Assembly (NCBI GenBank): GCA_010094045.1
Contig: ML986608.1
Span: forward strand, 220,815-284,814
DNA length: 64,000 nucleotides
Source: Lojkania enalia
Taxonomy: Eukaryota > Ascomycota > Dothideomycetes > Pleosporales
Direction of reading: 5' to 3'
Part shown: in pieces, positions 46,889 to 58,747 of the stretch
Position numbering within the stretch: the stretch's first letter is position 1
Layout of the letters: each line of letters opens with the position of its first letter
Notes under the pieces: generated by a model
The model's database searches: none
What the model saw: the letters and a program-made list of their open reading frames with translations, nothing else
Told to the model about the DNA's origin: nothing
Position numbers and translations under genes: made by a program

Positions 46889-48333
46889 ATGCATTTCCAG
46901 ATTACCCGTAAGACACGGCTTAGAGCAGTTATTGCAATCTCATTCGTATTCTTCCTCACGGAAATTTCAGGTATGCCATTTTAATAAATTCTACTTGGGG
47001 CTTACATGTTGATTCGCATCCTAGCCGGATTCTATACAAGATCATTGGCCTTGGTTGCAGATGCCTTTCACTATGTACGGCTACAAAGCAAACCGGACTT
47101 TCCAAATAATTAATGCCAGCTATAGTTGAACGATCTTATTGGCTTCATTGTCGCCCTTGTAGCCGTCCAGGTATGCTGGATTTGGTCCTAGGCAAGCCAA
47201 GGCTTGGTAAAGCTTAACATGAATAGGTCACAGAGCGCGGCAAGTCCCCCCAGGATCTCTCATTCGGATGGGCTCGTGCGCAGTTGCTCGGTGCTTTCTT
47301 CAATGGAGTGTTCCTTCTTGCTCTCGGCTTGAGTATCTGCCTCCAATCCATTGAACGATTTGTTAGGCTCGAACGCAGGTGCTGGAACACTTCTAAAGAT
47401 ATAGAAGACTGATCAATCATAGACATTGAGAATCCCAAGATTGTCCTTGTCGTGGGATGCGTCGGCTTGTTCCTAAACATTATCAGTGCAACATTCCTCC
47501 ATGGTAACCTCCGTTGTGTTTTTCCAGTAACCTTATCTGATCAGACCACAGAGCACGACCACGGCGACGGGCATGGGGATGGACACAGTCATAGCCATAG
47601 CCATAGCCATGATCATAGCAGCTATGCCAATCATCCACACTCACATGAAGAGGCAGGCAGTCCTATCGTAGGTACCGAGATGCAGAACGTTCAGCCACAT
47701 CCCGATCATGCAGAGCACATACACCTCCTTAATCAGTCTAAGAAACACGGCATGGATCTTGGTATCCTCGGTGTTCTCATTCATGTCATCGGCGATGCAA
47801 TCAACAACATTGGCGTCATCATATCTGCACTTGTCATCTGGCTCACTAAACCCGGCGGTCGCTTCTACATCGATCCGGCTGTCAGTATGTGGATCGGCAT
47901 CATGATTCTCATATCTGCCATTCCTTTGACGAAAAGAAGCGGCACAATTCTCCTGCAATCTGCGCCGCCTGGTGTGAAACTCGACGATGTGAAGCACGAC
48001 CTCGAGCTGGTTCCTGGGGTGCAATCGGTTCATGAGCTGCATGTTTGGCGCTTGGACCAAAAGAAAGTCATCGCGTCCGCTCATGTGGTTGTCAAGGAAG
48101 AGTCTCTATCCACATTCATGAAGGCGGCACAGACTGTGTCGGAATGTTTGCACGCTTATGGAATCCACTCGGCCACACTCCAACCAGAACTGTTACTCGG
48201 CAACAACTCAACGGCGACAAGAGCTACGACTACATCCAGAGCGAGCTCGATTGCCGGAAGCTTGAGACAGAGAGCCGGAGAATGTGGATTGACCTGCGGC
48301 AAACTGTGCGAACCGCTAATGTGTTGCAATTGA
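46889..48333 (+). CDS. Cation diffusion facilitator zinc transporter (ZRC1/COT1-like)
   Basis: Five exons (about 46889-46970, 47025-47074, 47126-47170, 47227-47374, 47423-48333) give 411 residues in phase. TM1 (AVIAISFVFFLTEI) and TM2 carry the zinc-site HxxxD (H43-D47, in ADAFHYLND). SPQDLSFGWARAQLLGAFFNG is the CDF loop/TM3 signature. A His/Asp-rich cytosolic loop (DHGDGHGDGHSHSHSHSHDH) follows, then TM5 with the second HxxxD (H229-D233, HVIGD). The protein ends in a cytosolic CDF domain and a Cys-rich tail (CGLTCGKLCEPLMCC). Such proteins store Zn or Co in vacuole or ER. The exon 4/5 junction only keeps phase with a GC donor (47375) and TAG acceptor; the nearest GT (47379) would shift frame. 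Start coordinate is good to about 1 nt. Confidence 0.88.
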
Positions 48334-48837
48334 GCTGCCATACGTAACACAATGGCTCTATGAAGTAGGATGTACTTAATTGGATGCAAACTTTCGAGAA
48401 GTGTCGAAAGTCATGATGGAGCGTCCGTGATTGACGAATTCCCTTTGCCAAATAGTACGAGGATAGGCAGGCTGGACAATAGCCAAGGCGCCACGATAAC
48501 GAAAATAGACTGCTCTAAATTTAATGAGTATTCATTGGAAACCCCTTCCATTCCGCCAAACCGTATGACACTGAAACATTATGATTGGTCTGCGAAAGTT
48601 CCCAGATTTCCCGCGGCTTGACCGCCTCGCACACCGCACCATTCTGCCGGTAGATAGGATATCGACGACATCCCGCATTCAGCGCCTCATTTCTTGTCTA
48701 TCAGTAGTCGCTTCCCCTGCCGTGTCAACTCCTTTAAAGTGAACTCATCCGCATCTCGGCGGAGAGGCGCATCTCCCTTGAACCATATCTTCACATCCTT
48801 CTAATTTCTGACTTCGATTTCACGTGTTCAAAGAATC
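48334..48837. other. Intergenic, no gene seen
   Basis: 504 bp between two plus-strand genes; 3' flank of the transporter and promoter of the GST-like gene. Confidence 0.6.
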
Positions 48838-50102
48838 ATGGCAACCGAAATTCACAAGGTAGGTACAGATGACGGATGGCATGGCATTATTGAGGAAGGT
48901 GGGCAATTCCCGCCCGAAAAGGATAGATATCATATGTACATAGGTATGCTTCTCCTTCCCTTCATCTTCCCAGACGTCACTCCATGGTGGAGGTAACCTT
49001 CACTTTGATGCAACAAAACATGATCCGAATGTTGTTCATATATCACGTCCGTGGTTTCGCAAGTTGATTTTATTTCTAGGCCTTTTCTGTCCCTTCGCTC
49101 AACGTGCAAACTTGGTGCGCCATATCAAGCACCTGACCAACATCATTTCAATCTCTGTCGTCAAGCCCTATCCCAAAGGCAAAGAGGGATGGCGCTTCGA
49201 CCCAGAGTATCCCGACGCGACACCGGACCATCTTTTTAGCAGCAAGTTCCTGCACGAGATATACTTCAGAGATGACAAGGACTACAAGGGGAGATACAGC
49301 GTGCCAGTGCTGTGGGATAAGAAGACCGACAGGATTGTGAGCAATGTAAGCACGCTCATGGAAGGAGACTCTTTAGGGAGATGATCTAGTATATTTGGAT
49401 GTTAACTGGTATTAGGAATCGGCAGAAATACTCCGATGGCTCCCCAATGCCTTCAATTCCATCCTTCCGCTGGAAATCTCACAGATCGATCTCTACCCTT
49501 CCCGCTTGCGACCCAAAATCGATGAACTGACCCCTTGGATCCAATCCCTGATCAACTCCGGCGTCTACAAAGCTGGATTTGCACGCAGCCAGGAAGCTTA
49601 TGAAGCCGGCGTGATCCCGCTCTTCGGCGCCCTCAACAAGCTCGAGGCTATCGTCGCTGAGAATGGTGGGCCATTCATCCTAGGTAAAGAGCTGACGGAG
49701 CTAGATTTGAGGGTGTATGGAACGGTGGTCAGATTTGATACAGTGTATGTACAGCATTTCAAGACGAATTTGGGGACGATAAGACATAACTATCCAGTGT
49801 TGAACAACTGGTTGAAGAACGTATATTGGAATATTCAGGGGTTCAAGGAGAGCACTAATTTTAAGCATATTAAGGAGAATGTGAGCACACTCTTTCCGAA
49901 TATGTGCGGTAAAATATTCCGTAAAATAGGATACTAACAGGTTATGTAGTATACCAAAAGCCATGGCGACATCAACCCTCTGGCAATCACACCTATGGGG
50001 CCTGTGCCAAACGTTGAAGAGGGATATGAGCCAGATTGGAGTAAGTTGGAGCCGGGCGAGGTCAAGCTGCCAGAGGTCCAAGAAGCTCAAAATAAGATAT
50101 AA
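48838..50102 (+). CDS. ECM4/omega-type glutathione transferase (glutathionyl-hydroquinone reductase family)
   Basis: Four exons (48838-48943, 49080-49345, 49416-49880, 49950-50102) give 329 residues with exact phase. Introns are 136, 70 and 69 nt; the last has an ACTAAC branch. The thioredoxin-fold N-terminus reads FPPEKDRYHMYIGLFCPFAQR, with the catalytic Cys39-Pro40 in the CPWAHR motif position. PVLWDKKTDRIVSNESAEILRW is the glutathione-binding segment. The all-alpha C-terminal domain has FILGKELTELDLRVYGTVVRFD and a conserved NPLAITPMGPVPNVEEG tail. The family reduces glutathionyl-hydroquinones or deglutathionylates substrates in the cytosol. CPFAQR differs from the usual CPWAHR, suggesting a divergent fungal clade. 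Confidence 0.9.
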
Positions 50103-50961
50103 TATGAACTGGGAGAGGAGACATACTGGCCATTCCATTCCTCATGCTACATTAGAGCTTTCGTCATAAGATCCGCTTTGGCATAGACTATGAATACTAC
50201 AATTCCACTATTGGACCTAATTTCCGGAAGAGTTTAAATTGAGCAATTTTTCTACTCCTCAATTTAGCGCTTTAATTGGTGTCTTTATCTAAATAATCTC
50301 TCAGAATATGATGCACTCTCCACACCGCCTCAATACGATATACGTCATGCGTGAAATGACTTATTTATCTGATCTGTGCTTTTGGAAATGCTGGCTTCAG
50401 CTTGGTATCCATCATTTGCCTCGATTCTAGAAATCTTCTAAACCCCGTCACAACTTTTATACCTAATAAAATTTACCTTAGTCTCTAGACCGCCATTTCA
50501 CTGCCTCGGTGGGTTCCGTATCCAGAGATCACATTACATCCCTAAAGCGTTTGCCACTCTCAGTTTCTCTTGTTGAAGCAACCGATATTATACAATCAGT
50601 ACTACGACAGCTCCATCACTACAGTGACCTAAGTAACGCCGCTGCCTTTCACCTTCAACCTCTCTGTTATCGCTTCAATACCCTAAAAGTCACTGAACAT
50701 AAATACTCCTACACTCAATAACCCTGATAATTAACTTTGGCACACCGTTAATATTTACCTACGCTCTCTCTCACCGCTGATTATTGCCTCAGCAACCCAA
50801 AGTCTACAATATTTTCTACTTCCCCTTACTAGTTTTTCCTTCTTCAACATTTTAACGCAAGATTATATTATAATTTCTACCCTCCTCTTCTCTCCTTTTC
50901 TTTAAACCCTCTTCTCGCTTCAGCTTCCATACCCACCCCCGGCATTCATCCATACTCCATC
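50103..50961. other. Intergenic, BTB gene promoter and leader
   Basis: 859 bp. The last 150 bp is a CT-rich leader typical of filamentous fungal promoters. No gene seen. Confidence 0.55.
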
Positions 50962-52475
50962 ATGAACCAGCCAGAAGACGTTGAGATCATTCTTTCTCAT
51001 GATCGCCATTACCAATTTCATTCCAGTGTCCTGGCCCGCAACTCCTTACTCTTGGCCGATATGCTTAGTGAGCGTAATGCTGTGCCCTTCAGCAACAAGG
51101 CGAAGGCGGCAAAGATTAAGATCCGCTGGACGATTGAGCTTACTTCTATAGAAGGCCATGGCACTCTTGAACGACTTGTATGTAGCCAAAGCGCTCTGAT
51201 TTCTGCATTCCTGATCGTCCTAGCTTTGGTGGGCGTAGCGGATATAACTAACATTCTACGCAGGAACTCAATAACGAGGGCAAACCCATTGTTAGGACCC
51301 AAGGTATCGGCCTCATCCTTAACGAAAACGGTCGCATCCCGACGAAGATGTTCGACTACTATGAGTCCATCCTGTACTCCTTCTACGGCAAGAACGTAGC
51401 TATCTCAGACGACAATATACATGCTGCTTTGCTCGACGCAGTCGCCATCATCGAGATTGCTGAGTACCTGCGCTGCGTACCCGTGATCTCCAAGCCGGTC
51501 GACGTCGCCCTCGTAAAACACGGACAAGAGCTCTTCAAGTACATCGCTCGCCAGCCCTACCTCTGGGCGCAGATGGCGCATCGCATCAAGTCCGAGCTCA
51601 TTTTCAAGGAAGCCCTTATCCATCTCGCCGGCAACTGGAATGTCTACAAGGACGATAAGATTGCTCAGGATGCAATCAGCAATGTGCCTGGTCTGAGAGA
51701 CATTTGTGAGAAGCACCATGTGAAATTGGATGGGCGCCGCGAGCGAATGGAGTTAGCTATCATATCCTTGTACCCCGGTACTCTTGCTGCTCCGTCTGAG
51801 GACCGTCCCATCCGTCGCGAGGAGTATTCCAAGGACATATTGGTCTGGATGGCACTCACCTTCTTCCGCCACTGGTTCGGTCAACGCATCATCGTTCGGA
51901 AGGGTGGCCAAGCTTCCGACGGCGGCTATGAGCTCTACAAAGCCTTGGGCACTGCCGGCGAAGCATACATGGACAAGTCGATTCTCAACCAGCTACACCT
52001 CAAATTCCCTCTTACCAAGAAGGCTATGAATGTTCTTGAGAACCATTTGTTGGAGATCAAGCAATGTATTAAGGGGCTTGTAGAGCATCACCGTATTCTG
52101 AAGAATGAGAGTCAATTGGATATGCAGAAGCATCCTGAGCTTGTCAACTATCTGACTTGTGTAGATGTCCAACGCGAGGACTTCCCGTGGTTGGCGCAGA
52201 AGGATGGGACTGTGAACGGATCAGGCAAGAATGGAAGTGAAATGATTAGGCGAACTATGGCTGCAAATCGTGCCCCGGCCCAGTTTAGCGAGCAGAGTCG
52301 CGCTGCTTATGGAGCTTCGGATGACTATTATGGGGGTGATGGTGGTAGTGTTGCGCAGGGTACTTATGACAACCACTATAGTGCCAAAGCTGACGGATCT
52401 ACCGACGTCTCTCCCCGTAAGCGCATTCGTCAAGTCGATGAGCAGCATCTATTTCGGCAAGTTGAGCGTTACTAG
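50962..52475 (+). CDS. BTB/POZ-domain protein
   Basis: Exons 50962-51177 and 51264-52475 (86-nt intron, GTATGT...ACTAAC...CAG) give 475 residues. Residues 4-75 begin like a BTB fold: EDVEIILSHDRHYQFHSSVLARNSLLLADML. Its second half follows the intron (FDYYESILYSFYGKNVAI ... LDAVAIIEIAEYLRCVPVI). The middle is helical and unlike Kelch or MATH partners. The C-terminus (about 420-475) is Gly/Tyr/Asp-rich and ends with a basic PRKRIRQ that could be a nuclear signal. Such fungal BTB proteins are common and mostly uncharacterised; adaptor function for Cul3 ligases is possible but not shown here. Confidence 0.82.
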
Positions 52476-52799
52476 GGATTCAATATGGATGTATGATACC
52501 GACATAGCGAGCAGGAGCCTCGACTTCGTCGGCTAAACGGATTGCTGAGAATTGTTACTCTGAACCGGCTGGCTTCAATTCTGGCTTTACGGGCTCGAGA
52601 AGCTTATGAACGGTGGTATGGTATATGATAATGACATGCTTTCGGGTCAAGAAAATGGCTTTGTACAAAAGGGTTTGGTCTGCCACTGAACCACCCCCCA
52701 TAATCTTATCCCCTCAATTTCGATTCTAGTCTCCCAGATTGTGCTTTATGACATGTGACCTCTTTAATCTGATCATTCTTCAATCCCATATTTCGACTC
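52476..52799. other. Convergent 3' spacer
   Basis: 324 bp between the ends of the BTB gene (plus) and the complex I subunit gene (minus). Nothing else seen. Confidence 0.6.
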
Positions 52800-53183
52800 T
52801 TAATCATCGAATCCCTCTGGCCTCGGTCGCGGTCCTTTCGGTACTGCATGCGTCCATGTTAGCATCCACCCCTTCTAACCTTACGATCCCGTCCCGTCAC
52901 ATTCGTTCCTTGTTTCGCTTTTTCCAAACCTTTTTCCTCCCATATGTTCTTCATTTTTCTCTGCCTTTTCTATCAAGGAAGACTTACTCGGATAAGTCAT
53001 CGGAACCTTCGGCCTGCCCACCTGATCTCCAAAATACTCCCTCAACGGCGGCACGATCCCGACGGAAAGTGGACCCATGCATCCAATCACGATGCTGTAG
53101 AAGTATGCAGGCTTGTTAATGGACGCCCATTTCATATAGCGAAAGGGCTGGCGCCAGAAGCTCGGGCTTATGGGGGTCGGCAT
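52800..53183 (-). CDS. NADH:ubiquinone oxidoreductase 9.5 kDa subunit (NI9M family)
   Basis: Two minus-strand exons, 53183-52988 and 52843-52800, are joined over a 144-nt intron (GTAAGT donor, CTAAC branch, GCAG acceptor). They give 79 residues: MPTPISPSFWRQPFRYMKWAS, then a single membrane segment at about 25-47 (AYFYSIVIGCMGPLSVGIV), PPLREYFGD and a tail MTYPIPKGPRPRPEGFDD. The FWRQPLRYLRWASHEKPA start and TYPxPxGPR...GYDD end are diagnostic of the fungal 9.5 kDa accessory subunit of mitochondrial complex I. Without the short second exon the protein would run on into intron sequence. A 5'-UTR intron at 53260-53205 (GTAAGC...GACAG) is likely. Confidence 0.88.
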
Positions 53184-53480
53184 GTTGGGTGACTTTCTGG
53201 AGCGCTGTCAAGATATGAAATCAGAGTTGTTACGTTGGTGGGCAGTCAAAAAAAGCTTACTAATGTCGATTGGGAGTTTATAAGGGTAATTGAGTCGTTC
53301 TGCGCTCCGACCAAAGCTTTGTTGTCCTAGACGTTGAGATGAGGTTGGCTGTGGTCGTGAGCTCAAGTAGCCGGCGTATCGATTCTCCGATGCCCCGATC
53401 TTGGCATTGAATACGTCTCCAATTGCCATCCCGCCGTGACTCCATGCCATTCCTCGATACAATTCCACCATCCACGCACA
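53184..53480. promoter_or_regulatory. Bidirectional promoter, complex I subunit / WBP1
   Basis: 297 bp separates two divergent start codons. It contains the inferred 5'-UTR intron of the minus-strand gene (53205-53260) and an ATTGG (CCAAT on the minus strand) near 53269-53273. No TATA box is evident. Confidence 0.5.
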
Positions 53481-55167
53481 ATGAGGTGGCTCCTTTCTTT
53501 GCTGCTGCTTACGCTGTTTGGCGCGGTGCAAGCCATTAGCTCTGCCGGGCAAAGGTTGTTGGTTGTGCTGGAGGAGCACAGCGAGAAGGAAAAGTACAGT
53601 GTCTTTTTGGGTGATTTGGAGTGTAAGTTGCTCTTTCAAGCCTTTGGACAGAATTGATAAAGCCTGAAATACCTATTTTGGGGATTTAATCCCTTTGGAA
53701 TCTTTCTATTCCTGGGTTCGGTTTCAGACATTTCATTGCCTTTTGAAGCTGTCAACTTGATCTCTGCGAAGCTGCTCACAGCTTGAATAACAGAGCCATG
53801 TCTTTTGCTCCTTCTCCAATTAGGGCCCTGGTGTGGATACCCAGAAGCTGACCATGCATTCTAGCCCGGGGCTACCATGTCACCGTTGATTCTCCCAAAT
53901 CCGAATCTCTCAGCCTCTTTAAGCATGGGGAACGAGCCTACGACCATGTAATCCTCCTCCCCGGGAAGTCCAAGGGCCTCGGGCCGGCTCTCACTGCAAA
54001 TGCCCTCCTAGATTTTATGAAGAAGGAAGGAAACATTCTTGTCGCACTTTCCAGCGAGCATCCCACGCCCACATCGGTCCACACAGTCCTCCTGGAGCTC
54101 GACATTCATATCCCTTCGGACAAGGGCGCTCTGGTGGTAGACCACTTCAATTATGATTCGAATTCGGCGGCAGAGAAGCATGATGTCCTCCTACTGCCTT
54201 TCCCGAAGCAGCTGAGGCCAGACGTAAAGAACTACTTCGCGGGCGAGGGCGTAATTGCTGTCCCGCGAGCCGTTGGTCAGACACTTGGAAACGAGTCTCC
54301 GCTCCTTGCTCCGATTCTTCGCGCGCCGAGCACTGCATACAGCTACAGCCCCAAAGATGAGGCGGAGATTGTGGAGGAGCCATTCGCGGTCGGTGGACAG
54401 CTCACTTTGGTCTCTTCTATGCAGGCACACAATTCGGCCCGCTTAACCGTTGTCGGTTCGGCCGAGATGCTGCAGAATGCTTGGTTCGCTGAGAAGGCAA
54501 CCCTGAACGGCAAGGCTGTGAAGACTGCGAACCGCGATTTCATCGCAAAGGTCACGGCCTGGACATTCAAGGAGACTGGCGTCCTGAAAATCGGCAAGCT
54601 GATCCACTACTTGAATGAGGGTATCAGCAAGAAGATGAATACTAGTCTCACCGTACCAGAGAACAACCCTAAGATATACCGCATCAAGAATGATGTCGTA
54701 AGTAAACACTCAGATTTCTTCATCCCTCGTATGTCTGATGAATCTAGGCTTTCCAAGTCGAGATCTCCGAGTACGCCGACTCCCACCTAATCCCTTTCGT
54801 TCCTGCATCCCAAGATGCCCTCCAGCTAGAATTTAGTATGCTTTCGCCATTCCACCGCCTTAATCTAACACCCCTATCCCAAACCACAAATAGCACGATC
54901 TTCGGCGTCTCCTTCACGACACCCGATCAACACGGCATTTTCAACTTCCGCATCAACTACCGCCGCCCGTTCCTCACCAACATCGATGAGAAGAGGCAGG
55001 TCACCGTTAGGCACTTTGCCCACAACGAGTGGCCAAGGAGTTGGCAAATCAGCGGGGCTTGGGTATGGATTGGTGGTATTTGGGTTACCGTTGCCGGATG
55101 GATTGCGTTTGTTGCCGTGTGGTTGTGGAGTGCGCCGACAGAGAAGAGTGTAAAGAAGACGCAGTGA
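53481..55167 (+). CDS. wbp1: Oligosaccharyltransferase subunit WBP1 (OST48)
   Basis: Three exons (53481-53622, 53865-54697, 54748-55167) give 464 residues in phase; introns are 242 and 50 nt. WBP1 is a core non-catalytic subunit of the ER oligosaccharyltransferase that transfers the dolichol-linked glycan to Asn. Evidence: signal peptide (residues 1-18), GQRLLVVLEE, YDHVILLPGKSKGLGPALTANALLDFM, FNRDFIAKVTAWTFKETGVL, a lumenal C-terminal domain (HGIFNFRINYRRP) and a membrane span at about 430-452 (WVWIGGIWVTVAGWIAFVAV). The last four residues are KKTQ, a KKxx retrieval signal, as in yeast WBP1. The first intron is unusually long for this gene set. Confidence 0.95.
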
Positions 55168-55441
55168 GTGGATATTACATGGTGGAATTTGAAATGTATT
55201 AACAATAACGGCGCTTGGTTGGGAAACAAGAATTAGAAAAAGTCCGGCTCAGAGAGTTGAGGGTCGGAATAGGACAACGATTTAAGGGTTTGATGTGTTG
55301 AGACCCGGATACTTGGACAGTACAGATTCAGAAAAGGCGTCTTCGTCATTTAAGCAGAATAATATCAGGCGTCAGTTGAAATATTACGAAATCTATTTCT
55401 TGGATATACTATATATCTCCCCCAACCTCGCCTCACTTCGC
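55168..55441. other. Convergent 3' spacer WBP1 / RTA1
   Basis: 274 bp between two stop codons facing each other. It must hold both polyadenylation regions. No other feature seen. Confidence 0.6.
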
Positions 55442-56547
55442 CTACTTTTCCTCCAATCTCACCTCTTCTGCGCTGAGGGGTTCGCTGATGGGCTCCTCCG
55501 ATCTCGTCTTCTTCCCCTTTCGTCCAAAACACCCACAGTTGCCCCTCCCCCCTTCACCCTTAACATACCCCTCCCTAAAGCACAATCCGGGATGAAAGGC
55601 ATTGAGGGCGAGCACACCTGCAACAATAACTGCGCCCTCTAATCCAATAAAATATTTCTGCGTCTTGATGAGATGACCATTCCATCCCTCGCTCAGCTCG
55701 GCAACACGGTACACGCATCGAGTGAAGATGCAGAGGGTAGCGAAGCTAAGAGCGATGAGGAAGCCCTTGAAGGACCAACTGGCGCGGAGCTTGGCGTGCG
55801 TGGGATCTAGCGCGCCTTCGGCGCCTAACTGCTTGATTCTACGCATCGTCCTAATGGAGAAATCGGTGCATAGGGAGATGAAAATGAAGAGCGTGACGAC
55901 TTGGGCTGCGAGACCGGCAATCATGATGTTGTTGCCCGCGGTGGGATCTTTGTCCTGGTGAGAAGCAGCCGACGCCATGCCGCCGCCGATGGCTTGGAGG
56001 AGCAGGGAAGCGATGTCGCAAGGGATGAAAATTCGTGGGTAGGAAAGAGGTTTTATGCGCGAGTTCTCGGGGCCGAAGGTCAGGACGATGCGGGAGAGGC
56101 AGAAGTAGATGCCGGCGGCGAGGAAGGCGGGGGCGATTGTCAAGCAAATGATTTGGATTAGAAAAGGGTTCTGGAAGAAGCGTGAGCAATACGGAGGATA
56201 AATAGGACGGTGGATGTACATACCTCAGCGAACGGATTATCATGCGACAACACCCTTCCAGCATATCCAATAACCTCCAATGCGCATCCGCATACCATCG
56301 CAATTGAGAAGCCTAAGAATCGTTTTGATAGGATACCCTGGCCGAGATAGAGTAATGTGGATAGTGCAAAGAGGGCGAGGAAGAGCACGTTTGCTGGCAT
56401 CGAGGGGATGTAGCCCCAGTACGAGAGTTCGAGTGGGCATGTCGCCAAAGTACATTGGTCTCGGAAGTTCTTCTTTGCGTTATAGTCCGAGCCTCCTTCT
56501 CGTGAGACGAGTACGTGGGTGAGGAGGGAGTATGGGATGGAAGACAT
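55442..56547 (-). CDS. RTA1-family seven-transmembrane protein
   Basis: Exons 56547-56224 and 56170-55442 (53-nt intron) give 350 residues. Seven hydrophobic spans are visible. The RTA1 signatures include YIPSMPANVLFLALFALSTLLYLGQG, MVCGCALEVIGYAGRVLSHDNPF and QIICLTIAPAFLAAGIYFCLSRIV. AGLAAQVVTLFIFISL, CIFTRCVYRVAELSEGWNG and FIGLEGAVIVAGVLALNAFHPG follow. RTA1/RTM1/RSB1 proteins are fungal plasma-membrane proteins linked to sterol-drug resistance and sphingoid-base export. The direction of transport in this member cannot be told. The N-terminus is extracellular-like with two Cys (QCTLATC), and the C-terminus is an acidic cytosolic tail. Confidence 0.92.
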
Positions 56548-57974
56548 TTTAACGGTGACTTTACAAAAAGAATTCTAAAGAGAAGGAAACCGATCGTCGC
56601 AGACGCAATAAGTATACGGGTGGGGCTATATACGCTTGAAGGATTTAAGATGAAGGCTACGGGAGGCCTGATACGGATACGAGGAAAGAAGTCAAAGGGT
56701 CAGCTAAAGCGCCTAAGCTGAAGATTCAAACGCAGTACTCGACGAGGGCGAAGAAACTGGTCAAGAATAAATTTGTACAAGAGTAGAAGCTCCACCGGGA
56801 GGCAAAGAAAGGCGCAAAACCCAGTGAAAGTTGATGCGTACCGTGCTCCGTTTTAATAAGTCGGCCTACCAGCAACACCAGCCCAAGTTTCCTCTTAAGT
56901 TACCAAGCAAAATCGGCATCGCTTAACCTTTGCCAAGATATCTAGACGCTAGAATCCACTCTAGAAGAGAACGGTGGCATATGATTGGCGGATAGTAGCA
57001 ACTCTTATAAGCGACGTAGGGACGGCGGACTTCGGGAGTCCGGTTTGCCGTCCTCGCTTAGATAGCATTTCCGATGACTCGGTCAAAGATCGGACACTCA
57101 ACGTCCGTTTTCTTAGCTAAAGTAGTCGATAATTGTCGGAACTTATATGTAGAAGTTGATTTTATAAAGTCTCGGTTGAACCGTTTTAATGTTAAAGGTC
57201 GGATCATCACGTTGTTATGGAAATGGCGATGTTCTCGATACCAGGGTTGAAAACAACGACTGGAAGTAATAGAAATCGGGGAATACCAATGCGGTAACAG
57301 TTGCGAGCTCATCTACAAACAATAACTCCACGCGCGGCTGAAATTAGTTTGGCATTAGTTCAAGATCGGAGGTTGTAATGGGCATTCCCAAAACTACTTT
57401 CTGGGTTGGCTTGAAGATAGGAAAAGGACCAATACGCGGAGCCTTAACTCGGAAACTTTTTTGTATTGGAGTTTGCCTCAGGAGATGATATACCTCTACG
57501 GTTCGGTTTGCATTAAAGCTAGCGAGAACCAATTGACGGGTTATGAACAGCGATACTTTGTGATAACATTACAAGTTCCAGCGCTCCCCTATTCTATTTG
57601 GCTACGTGCCCCGCAGCTGCTATAATTAGCTGAGAGAACAGATGCAGTGGCTCATGCAGCTACCCACTGGCGGCAGTGAAGTGATCGAACATGCACCAAG
57701 GATCGCCGCACACACCATCCCGTACAAGGCATTTTTCCAGCAATGTGAGATGATGCTTCAAATAGACGTAGACATGGACTTTCTAACGTTCTTGGAAAGA
57801 AGGATAACGCGAACAAATTTTAGTCACATTAAAATAGTAACATCGATGGTACAATTGATGTAACGACCGCCGTTCCCAAAGCACGGCATACGAAATCCCA
57901 CCCTTAACGCCACATCTTATGCTTGCGACACTGAGGCCGCTCGTCGTCCTATTTAAGCGTTCTGTTTCCATATT
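56548..57974. other. Interval without supported gene, possible decayed sequence
   Basis: The left part (56570-56840) has an interrupted plus-strand frame rich in Lys/Arg. The part 57058-57530 has two short minus-strand frames separated by stops (for example KKTDVECPIFDRVIGNAI). They may be fragments of an old gene or element, but I cannot name a family. The right 0.4 kb is the TIM17 3' flank. Confidence 0.45.
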
Positions 57975-58747
57975 TCAGGCTACAGCTGCTTGTTGAGGTG
58001 GAGGAGGGGGAGCTTCTAATCTAGTATTTTCGGCCATCATGCGCTGAAATCCAATACCGACACCTTCTATGACAGCAAGAAGGACTGCGCATCCTATGGC
58101 GTTGTTGCGCATGGCTCTAGCGCCACCTCGGACGGCGAGTGCTCCACCTGCAAGATTTCGTCAATATCGGGCACAATCGAGCGACAATTGCATCAAATAT
58201 CTCCAGGATAGCGCTGTGCTACGCACTATCCTTAATCGATATTCTACAAGGGCATGCTTACCAGTCAGGAAGCCTCCGATGATGGCATTCCAGGGGTCTT
58301 CCTTTTTCCTAGGCCAATGTCAAAATTTCCTCTATTCAAGGACTTTATCAATGGTATATGGCCCACCTACCTTACACCCTTGACTGCGCAATCGAATGTG
58401 GAAAATAGCCCTCCCCAGACACCGAAGTTACCTCCTAGAACGGGTGCTCGCGCCTTGATAGCAGTAATAGCGCCAATGCGTCGCTCTCCGTAGGGTGAGT
58501 TCCTGGAAGAATACTAATTAGCCATAATGCTCAGCACGACACAGTAAGATCAGGTACCTAAAGCCTTTCACCCCGTGCCATACTGCTCCACCAATTGCCT
58601 GGTCAACGTCAGTGAATTGCCCTACCCCACAATGTCTCAAGCTGTAATGTTAGGAGGAAATTGAGCTGGGCTACTCACACCCATGCAAAAGGCACCGCCG
58701 AAGTCACTTAGGGCAACCCAAGGACATGGGTCTCGACTGTGATCCAT
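57975..58747 (-). CDS. tim17: Mitochondrial import inner membrane translocase subunit TIM17
   Basis: Five short minus-strand exons (58747-58679, 58598-58558, 58502-58371, 58308-58262, 58147-57975) join with exact phase to 153 residues, the normal length. TIM17 is a channel-forming core of the TIM23 presequence translocase. The start [20 protein letters not shown] is diagnostic. [19 protein letters not shown] and [21 protein letters not shown] (Gly-rich TM2-TM3) follow, then [25 protein letters not shown] and a Pro-rich tail (EAPPPPPQQ). Introns are 80, 55, 62 and 114 nt, all GT-AG. No single open frame covers it because the exons are so small. Confidence 0.96.

Noticed and set aside
47214..48451. 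Minus-strand frames opposite the zinc transporter
   Set aside because: Mirror images of the CDF coding sequence, which has clear family signatures on the plus strand.
53623..53864. Possible tiny extra exon inside the 242-nt first intron of WBP1
   Set aside because: The direct join already keeps phase and gives the expected DLESRGYHVTV sequence; no segment inside adds conserved residues.
57058..57532. Two minus-strand frames of 62 and 84 residues
   Set aside because: Separated by stops, no family recognised; kept only as possible decayed sequence in the interval description.
58060..58493. Plus-strand frames over the TIM17 region
   Set aside because: TIM17 is unmistakable on the minus strand with five phase-consistent exons.
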